From Rubrobacter sp. (GTDB taxonomy: Bacteria > Actinomycetota > Rubrobacteria > Rubrobacterales > Rubrobacteraceae): DNA of 5,359 bases. Below the pieces are notes generated by a model, which was given only the letters and a program-made list of their open reading frames with translations, searched no databases and was not told where the DNA came from. Shown here one piece after another: positions 1 to 3,664 of the stretch (position 1 is the first letter of the stretch; every line of letters starts with the position of its first letter). The position numbers and the translations under genes were made by a program. The stretch covers positions 1 through 5,359 of the forward strand of contig JACDDK010000080.1 in NCBI GenBank assembly GCA_013817025.1, read 5' to 3'.

Positions 1-2
1 GC

Positions 3-104
3 TATGGGCGAAGTAGTTTGGTGGTCAGCGTGATCTCTTTGGGCCTATTGCAGAGTGTGGCGATGCGCGCCCGGAGCGAGGCGGCGCGGCATCAGTTCCC
101 GTGA
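3..104 (+). CDS. Possible C-terminal tail of an upstream gene (partial)
   Basis: This frame is open from the window edge to TGA at 102-104 and would encode about 33 residues. It has a short hydrophobic run (LVVSVISLGLLQSVAM) followed by a basic tail (RARSEAAR). About 25 of the 33 codons end in G or C, similar to the real genes here, while the other two forward frames stop within the first 33 bases. The pattern would suit the last membrane segment and cytoplasmic tail of a membrane protein. It is too short to name a family, and chance openness is quite possible in GC-rich DNA. Confidence 0.25.
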   Translation, partial: YGRSSLVVSVISLGLLQSVAMRARSEAARHQFP

Positions 105-111
105 GAGCGGG
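98..111 (+). other. Small GNRA-loop hairpin upstream of the rplU promoter
   Basis: CCCGT and GCGGG can form a 5-bp stem, with one U-G pair, closed by a GAGA tetraloop. It overlaps the stop codon of the possible upstream reading frame. Only three T residues follow, so it is a poor intrinsic terminator. It could stabilise an mRNA 3' end, or be chance. Confidence 0.2.
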
Positions 112-118
112 CTTTCGG

Positions 119-147
119 TAGCCGATAGTGGGATCGGCGGTTATACT
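119..147 (+). promoter_or_regulatory. Probable rplU-rpmA promoter
   Basis: TATACT at 142-147 matches the sigma-70-type -10 consensus TATAAT at five of six bases, and is the same hexamer used by the tRNA promoter at 3128. No good -35 element lies 16-18 bp upstream (TAGCCG at 119-124 is poor), and there is no TGn extension. The promoter would therefore need an activator, an UP element or a tolerant sigma factor. Transcription would begin near 153-156, giving an rplU leader of about 55 nt. Confidence 0.5.
121..138. repeat. Perfect 6-bp inverted repeat in the promoter spacer
   Basis: GCCGAT (121-126) and ATCGGC (133-138) are exact reverse complements separated by AGTGGG. The pair sits between the -35 position and the -10 box of the proposed rplU promoter, where a dimeric repressor or an activator could bind. 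It lies upstream of the expected start of transcription, so it would act as DNA and not as an RNA hairpin of the leader. Six-base arms are short enough to occur by chance. Confidence 0.35.
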
Positions 148-153
148 AGGACG

Positions 154-209
154 CTGTAGCGGATGTTTTGTGTATCGGCATCATTTTCGAGAATTTAGGA
201 GCGGTAGTC
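154..209 (+). promoter_or_regulatory. rplU 5' leader with Shine-Dalgarno
   Basis: This is the untranslated stretch between the expected transcription start and the rplU ATG. AGGAG at 197-201, eight bases before the ATG, is a strong ribosome binding site. A near-palindrome, CGC-TGTA-GCG (152-161), lies at the very 5' end. Leaders that bind r-protein L21 are known upstream of rplU in some other bacteria; I cannot show such a fold here. Confidence 0.3.
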
Positions 210-497
210 ATGTTCGCGGTTGTGAAGAGCGGCGGTAAGCAGTACAGGGTGAAAAAGGATCAGGAGATCGTGGTGGATCGCATCCGGGGTGAGGTCGGCG
301 ACTCCGTCGATCTTCCGGTCGGTTTCTCGATCGACGAGGACGGATTCGAGATCGGGGAGAAGACGGCGAAGGCAGAGATCGTGGAGCACTTGCGCGGCAA
401 GAAGATCCACATCTACAAGTACAAGCCGAAGAAGACGTATCGTAAGAAGACCGGGCATCGGCAGGAGCTGACCCGGATCAAGTTCACGGAGGTTTAA
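210..497 (+). CDS. rplU: 50S ribosomal protein bL21
   Basis: bL21 is a small protein of the large ribosomal subunit that binds 23S rRNA. The 95-residue product begins MFAVVKSGGKQYRV, the family's usual opening (Y/F-A-V-x-x-S-G-G-K-Q-x-R). It ends with the conserved basic block at about 53-95, including KAEIVEH, RGKKIHIYKYKPKK and YRKKTGHRQ. This is slightly shorter than the 101-103 residues common in the family, mostly through a tight central loop near 38-50. The ATG at 210 is preferred because AGGAG lies eight bases upstream and the family consensus begins exactly there. An in-frame start at 168 would add 14 residues unlike bL21. rpmA follows after three bases, with its SD inside the end of rplU, so the two are almost certainly cotranscribed and co-translated. 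Confidence 0.97.
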   Translation: MFAVVKSGGKQYRVKKDQEIVVDRIRGEVGDSVDLPVGFSIDEDGFEIGEKTAKAEIVEHLRGKKIHIYKYKPKKTYRKKTGHRQELTRIKFTEV

Positions 498-500
498 GGT

Positions 501-776
501 ATGGCGTCTAAAAAAGGTGGCGGCTCTTCCCGCAACGGCAGGGACTCGGCGGGCCAGCGGCTCGGCGTGAAGGCTTATGGCGGCCAGATGGTCTCCGCGG
601 GCAGCATCATCATTCGCCAGAACGGCTCGAAGGTGCATCCCGGCAAGAACGTCGGCAAGGGTTCGGACGACACGCTGTTTGCGAAGGTCACCGGGCAGGT
701 GGACTTCGGGCGCAGCAAGAAGCGCAAGATCGTGAGCGTCGTCGAGGCGCCGGTCCTACAGGAGGCTACGGCCTGA
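501..776 (+). CDS. rpmA: 50S ribosomal protein bL27
   Basis: bL27 sits by the peptidyl-transferase centre, and its flexible N-terminus reaches towards the P-site tRNA. The 91-residue product shows the family signature MASKKGGGSSRNGRDS at 1-16, then GQRLGVK and the core SIIIRQNGSKVHPGKNVG at 35-52, followed by GSDDTLFA. There is no N-terminal propeptide of the kind removed by the Prp protease in Firmicutes; the predicted protein starts directly at the functional A-S-K-K-G end. GGAGG at 488-492, eight bases before the ATG, overlaps the last rplU codons. The C-terminal tail after about residue 80 is weakly conserved. A hairpin follows the stop codon immediately. Confidence 0.97.
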   Translation: MASKKGGGSSRNGRDSAGQRLGVKAYGGQMVSAGSIIIRQNGSKVHPGKNVGKGSDDTLFAKVTGQVDFGRSKKRKIVSVVEAPVLQEATA

Positions 777-797
777 TCCCCGCTTTGGGGGGTTTTT
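777..797 (+). terminator. Terminator or attenuator hairpin between rpmA and obg
   Basis: CCCC at 778-781 pairs with GGGG at 787-790 around a five-base loop, extendable by a T-G pair, and the G-run is followed by TTTTT at 793-797. The layout is that of an intrinsic terminator, but a 4-5 bp stem is short, so I expect partial termination. The six-G run (787-792) can instead pair with CCCC at 800-803, giving a mutually exclusive second hairpin. The same G-run is the only SD-like sequence before obg. The element could thus lower obg expression relative to the two ribosomal proteins. Confidence 0.5.
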
Positions 798-804
798 AGC
801 CCCG

Positions 805-2049
805 TTGCAGTTTATCGATGAAGCCCGGTTCGTCGTCCGCGCGGGTCGCGGCGGGGACGGCAGTGTCTCGTTCAACCGCGAGAAGTACAAGCCGCGTGGC
901 GGTCCCGACGGGGGTCGGGGTGGTGACGGCGGCTCCGTGATCCTTCGCGCTACCGAAGACCTCTCCACTTTGGAGCCCTACGCTTTCCGCAAGCTCGTAA
1001 AGGCCGATCGAGGCCGTCACGGCTCGGGCAACAACCGCTCCGGCGAACGCGGCTCCGACGTAACCCTCGAAATCCCCGTGGGCACCCTCGTACACGACGG
1101 GGAGGGTTTGCTCGCCGACCTCGCCGAAGCGGGTGAGGAGTTCGTCGTGGCGCGGGGCGGCGAGGGTGGCAAGGGCAACGGCTCCTTCGCCACGGCCACC
1201 CGCCAGACGCCGGGCTTCCGCGAGAAGGGACTGCCGGGCGAGGAACGCGAGATCCGGCTGGAGCTTCGCGTCCTCTCGGATGTGGGCCTCGTCGGGTTGC
1301 CGAACGCCGGTAAATCCTCGTTGCTTGCACGTCTGAGCGCCGCGAGACCGAGGGTCGGCGACTACCCGTTCACCACGCTCACGCCTCAACTCGGGGTTGT
1401 GGACGAGAAGGGTTATCGATCTCCGTTCGTGGTCGCGGACATACCGGGGCTTATTTCCGGGGCGAGCGAGGGGAGAGGGCTCGGGAACCAGTTCTTGCGG
1501 CACGTGGCTCGGGCGCGGCTTCTGGCGCTGATTTTAGACGCGAGCGAGGACCCGGAGGGTGCGGAGGGTACTTTGCGGGCCGAGCTTCACGCGGCACGGC
1601 TGTCAGACAAGCCCAGCGTGGTGGCGGTCAATAAGATCGATCTTCTGGACGACGAGTTGCGGGACTACCTCCGCGACACTTTCCCGGAGGCCGTGCAGGT
1701 CTCGGCGGCTACCGGTGAGGGTGTGGAGGCATTCCGGGACCTTCTCGAAGAGCGGCTGCGGGGGATGGACCAGCGCGAGGCCGTTGTGGCGGATGCTTCG
1801 GAGAGGACGCATCGGACGTTTCGGCCCGCGTGGCGGGGGATGCTGGTCGAGGCGGAGAACGGCGGGTACGTGGTGCGGGGCGAGGAGATAGAGCGGACGG
1901 CGATGAAGACGGATTGGGACAGCCCGGAGGCCGTGGAGAACTTCCAGCGGCATCTGGAGAAGAAGGGCATCGTGGCGGCGCTGCGGCGGGCGGGAGCCGA
2001 GACGGGGGATGAAGTGCGGATAGGCGAAAGCGCGTTCGATTTCCGGTGA
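805..2049 (+). CDS. obg: GTPase Obg (ribosome-associated, late 50S assembly)
   Basis: Obg is a slow GTPase that binds the 50S subunit and acts in its late assembly and in stress responses. The 414-residue product has three parts. The glycine-rich Obg fold spans about 1-157 (GRGGDGSVSFNREKY, GGPDGGRGGDGG). The G domain has P-loop GLPNAGKSS at 164-172, switch I YPFTT at 187-191, G3 DIPG at 212-215, G4 NKID at 276-279 and G5 SAATG at 300-304. The C-terminal OCT domain covers about 325-414. No motif is missing. The start is TTG at 805: the family consensus (M-x-F-I/V-D-E) begins here, an in-frame TGA lies upstream at 733, and no ATG/GTG/TTG intervenes. The only SD-like sequence is a G-run 12 bases upstream inside a hairpin, so initiation is probably weak. 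The stop overlaps the nadD start. Confidence 0.97.
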   Translation: MQFIDEARFVVRAGRGGDGSVSFNREKYKPRGGPDGGRGGDGGSVILRATEDLSTLEPYAFRKLVKADRGRHGSGNNRSGERGSDVTLEIPVGTLVHDGEGLLADLAEAGEEFVVARGGEGGKGNGSFATATRQTPGFREKGLPGEEREIRLELRVLSDVGLVGLPNAGKSSLLARLSAARPRVGDYPFTTLTPQLGVVDEKGYRSPFVVADIPGLISGASEGRGLGNQFLRHVARARLLALILDASEDPEGAEGTLRAELHAARLSDKPSVVAVNKIDLLDDELRDYLRDTFPEAVQVSAATGEGVEAFRDLLEERLRGMDQREAVVADASERTHRTFRPAWRGMLVEAENGGYVVRGEEIERTAMKTDWDSPEAVENFQRHLEKKGIVAALRRAGAETGDEVRIGESAFDFR

Positions 2050-2696
2050 GTGCTCGAATCGGCATCTTCGGGGGGACCTTCGATCCCATCCACGTGGGGC
2101 ATCTCATTATCGCCGAGCAGGTGATGGTGGAGTTGAGACTGGACCACGTCGTGTTCGTCCCAGGCGGCATCCCGCCACACAAGGAAGCGTCCAGCGTCCG
2201 GGCGAGTGCTCTGGATAGGCTTGCGATGGTCGAGGTGGCGGTAAAGAGCAACGAACGGTTCTCGGTCGATAGGATAGAGGTGGACGCCGGGCGGGCTATG
2301 CACACCGTCGAAACCGTGCCGCTCCTCAAGCGGCGCTCGCCCGAGGACGAGTGGTTCTTTATCACGGGGGCGGATGAGGTATCGAATCTTTTGACGTGGA
2401 GGGATCCGGATCTGCTGCTGGAGGAGATCGTGATGGTGGCGGCGACGCGGCCGGGGTTCGATCTCGCAAAGCTCCAGCATCTGGAGGATAGTTTGCAGAA
2501 CTTCGACAGAATCTTCCCGGTCGAGTGCTCGCGGGTGGACATCTCCGCGACGAGCATTCGGCGCAGGTTGTTGCAGGGAAAGAGTGTCCGGTACCTGGTG
2601 CCGGAGGAGGTTTACGGAATCATCGAGGAGCGAGGATTGTACGTTGGCGAGAGCAAGAGAAAGGACGAGCGGAGTTTGAAAGAGGAGACGCTGTGA
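2046..2696 (+). CDS. nadD: Nicotinate-nucleotide adenylyltransferase NadD
   Basis: NadD joins nicotinate mononucleotide and ATP to give nicotinate adenine dinucleotide and pyrophosphate, the adenylation step of NAD synthesis in the cytoplasm. The 216-residue product has the nucleotidyltransferase loop GGTFDPIHVGH at 9-19 (GxFDPxHxGH), the substrate-loop motif PGGIPPHK at 39-46, FITGADEVSNLLTW at 105-118, and ISATSIRRRL at 166-175, a variant of the usual IS-S/A-T-x-IR motif. A charged tail of about 16 residues (from 201) extends beyond the usual end; its coding sequence also holds the rsfS SD. The GTG start lies inside the GTGA overlap with the obg stop and has no clear SD, so translation is probably coupled to obg. 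The next gene overlaps in the same way. Confidence 0.96.
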   Translation: MSARIGIFGGTFDPIHVGHLIIAEQVMVELRLDHVVFVPGGIPPHKEASSVRASALDRLAMVEVAVKSNERFSVDRIEVDAGRAMHTVETVPLLKRRSPEDEWFFITGADEVSNLLTWRDPDLLLEEIVMVAATRPGFDLAKLQHLEDSLQNFDRIFPVECSRVDISATSIRRRLLQGKSVRYLVPEEVYGIIEERGLYVGESKRKDERSLKEETL

Positions 2697-3088
2697 GAGG
2701 GGACGAGTCGGCGGTTCGCAAGGACACGATGGACGAGGGCGAGGTTCTGACCTACGGCATGGCCGTGACGGCGGCCCGTGCGGCGAGCGAGATGTTCGGT
2801 AGGGACGTGACCATCATAGACCTCAAGGAGCTAGTCTCCTACACGGACTACTTCGTGGTCGCCAGCGCCGAGACCGACCGCCAGACCCGGCGCATCGCCG
2901 AAGAGGTCATAGAGCGCATGGTAGCCGAAGGGTATCGTCCGCGCACCCGGCGCATCGACGAGGCTAGCAGTTGGATCAGCATAGACTTCCTCGACGTGGT
3001 GGTCCACGTCTTCACCGACGAGGCTCGCGATTACTACCGCCTCGAATCCCTCTGGCGCAGCGCCCCCCAGGAGAAAATAGAAACGTAA
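2693..3088 (+). CDS. rsfS: Ribosomal silencing factor RsfS
   Basis: RsfS (DUF143/Iojap family) binds ribosomal protein uL14 on the 50S subunit and blocks joining with the 30S, lowering translation when nutrients are short. The 131-residue product has the family core at about 38-121: DVTIIDLKELVSYTDYFVVA at 38-57, then TDRQTRRIAEEV, a tryptophan near 94, DFLDVVVHVF at 98-107 and YYRLESLW at 114-121. GTG at 2693 is chosen because AGGAG lies five bases upstream and it forms a GTGA overlap with nadD. ATG at 2729 would give 119 residues and also keeps the whole core. The first 18 residues are not conserved, so the start is less certain than the gene. No T-rich hairpin follows, so read-through into the tRNA gene is possible. 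Confidence 0.94.
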   Translation: MRGDESAVRKDTMDEGEVLTYGMAVTAARAASEMFGRDVTIIDLKELVSYTDYFVVASAETDRQTRRIAEEVIERMVAEGYRPRTRRIDEASSWISIDFLDVVVHVFTDEARDYYRLESLWRSAPQEKIET

Positions 3089-3104
3089 ACAAAGCCGCGG
3101 CGCG

Positions 3105-3133
3105 TTGACACCTGCGGAGTACCTAACTATACT
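3105..3133 (+). promoter_or_regulatory. Strong sigma-70-type promoter for tRNA-Ala
   Basis: TTGACA at 3105-3110 is a perfect -35 box, and TATACT at 3128-3133 is a five-of-six -10 box, with the ideal 17-bp spacing. Transcription should start near 3140, leaving about eight bases to be removed by RNase P. The stretch after the -10 box (CTGAGGG) is rich in G/C, a feature of stable-RNA promoters under stringent control, although that regulation is only inferred. A perfect palindrome, GCCGCGGC, lies just upstream at 3094-3101. This is the clearest promoter in the window. Confidence 0.85.
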
Positions 3134-3147
3134 CTGAGGGCTTTTGA

Positions 3148-3220
3148 GGGGCCGTAGCTCAGCTGGGAGAGCGCCGCGCTGGCAGCGCGGAGGTCGTCGG
3201 TTCGAACCCGTCCGGCTCCA
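3148..3220 (+). tRNA. tRNA-Ala (anticodon GGC)
   Basis: The 73-base gene folds as a cloverleaf. The acceptor arm is GGGGCCG (3148-3154) with CGGCTCC (3213-3219), the D-stem GCTC/GAGC, and the anticodon stem CCGCG/CGCGG around CTGGCAG. The anticodon is GGC at 3181-3183, which reads GCC and GCU. The variable loop is AGGTC and the T-loop TTCGAAC. The third acceptor pair is G3-U70 (3150 with 3217), the identity element recognised by alanyl-tRNA synthetase, and the discriminator base is A (3220). The 3' CCA is not encoded; the next bases are CTC. The T-stem, GTCGG with CCGTC, has an unusual U-U opposition at the second pair (3197 and 3211). Confidence 0.96.
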
Positions 3221-3232
3221 CTCATTCGCAAA

Positions 3233-3247
3233 GCCCCAGGGGGCGAA
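3233..3247 (+). promoter_or_regulatory. comEA Shine-Dalgarno within a small hairpin
   Basis: AGGGGG at 3238-3243 lies four bases before the comEA GTG and supports that start. The same bases can pair as GCCC (3233-3236) with GGGC (3241-3244) around a CAGG loop, which would hide the ribosome binding site. The whole tRNA-comEA gap is only 27 bases and shows no promoter or T-rich terminator. Confidence 0.45.
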
Positions 3248-3664
3248 GTGGCCCAGCAGGACTTCCAAACCAGCACCCGCAAACGCGACTACGACCCCCG
3301 AGGCTCGCTCGCGGACTTCTTCATGCATCACCGGTACCGTATCTTTGTCTGCGCCGCCATCGTCGTGGCACTCACCGGCGGCGCTCTGTACCAGGCCCGC
3401 TTCTCCGAAAGCGCCCCGAAGGTCGTGTACAGCGCGTCTTTGGAAGCTGTAGAGGCCGCCGCCGAGCAGCCGCTCCTCATCGACATAAACACCGCCGACG
3501 CCGAACGCCTCGACGAGCTGCCGCAGGTCGGGCCGTCCACCGCCGAGGCTATTATTGAGTATCGGCAGGCCAACGGACCATTTGGCACGCTCGAAGAATT
3601 GGAGGACGTGCCGGGGATCGGCCCCTCAACGCTCGAAGAGATAAAACCTTTTGCAACGGTCTGA
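3248..3664 (+). CDS. comEA: ComEA-type DNA-binding competence protein (short, tandem HhH)
   Basis: ComEA proteins are membrane-anchored receptors that bind double-stranded DNA outside the cell membrane and pass it to the ComEC channel. The 138-residue product has a basic/acidic N-terminus (about 1-30), one membrane segment at about 31-50 (FVCAAIVVALTGGALYQA), a linker, and a helix-hairpin-helix pair at 78-138. It shows the hallmark INTADAERLDELPQVGPSTA, then YRQANGPFGTLEELEDVPGI and GPSTLEEI. The SLBB domain that precedes the HhH region in many Gram-positive ComEA proteins is not seen; the linker of about 25 residues is too short for it. GTG at 3248 has an SD. ATG at 3323 would remove 25 residues but keep the membrane segment. 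The DNA-binding fold is clear, and the competence role rests largely on the adjacent comEC. Confidence 0.88.
   Translation: MAQQDFQTSTRKRDYDPRGSLADFFMHHRYRIFVCAAIVVALTGGALYQARFSESAPKVVYSASLEAVEAAAEQPLLIDINTADAERLDELPQVGPSTAEAIIEYRQANGPFGTLEELEDVPGIGPSTLEEIKPFATV

Noticed and set aside
168..209. A longer rplU start at 168
   Set aside because: It would add 14 residues unlike any bL21 and ignores the SD correctly placed before 210.
796..1503. A 235-codon minus-strand reading frame opposite obg
   Set aside because: It lies opposite the strongly conserved N-terminal and G domains of Obg. Long antisense frames are expected in GC-rich coding DNA, and the translation shows no recognisable domain.
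1665..2557. Two long minus-strand frames (271 and 282 codons) opposite obg and nadD
   Set aside because: They are low-complexity, Arg/Pro/Ser-rich products of antisense GC-rich codons with no motif, and they overlap each other and two certain genes.
3094..3101. GCCGCGGC palindrome as a terminator for rsfS
   Set aside because: It has no loop and no T-run, so it cannot be an intrinsic terminator; in GC-rich DNA such an 8-bp palindrome is not remarkable.
2831..3331. A 166-codon minus-strand reading frame across rsfS and the tRNA gene
   Set aside because: It is antisense to rsfS and to the tRNA. The stretch RTGSNRRPPRCQRGAL is the well-known false translation of a tRNA complement, a frequent annotation error.
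3144..3452. A plus-strand frame running through the tRNA into comEA
   Set aside because: It reads through the tRNA gene and is out of frame with the clear ComEA product.
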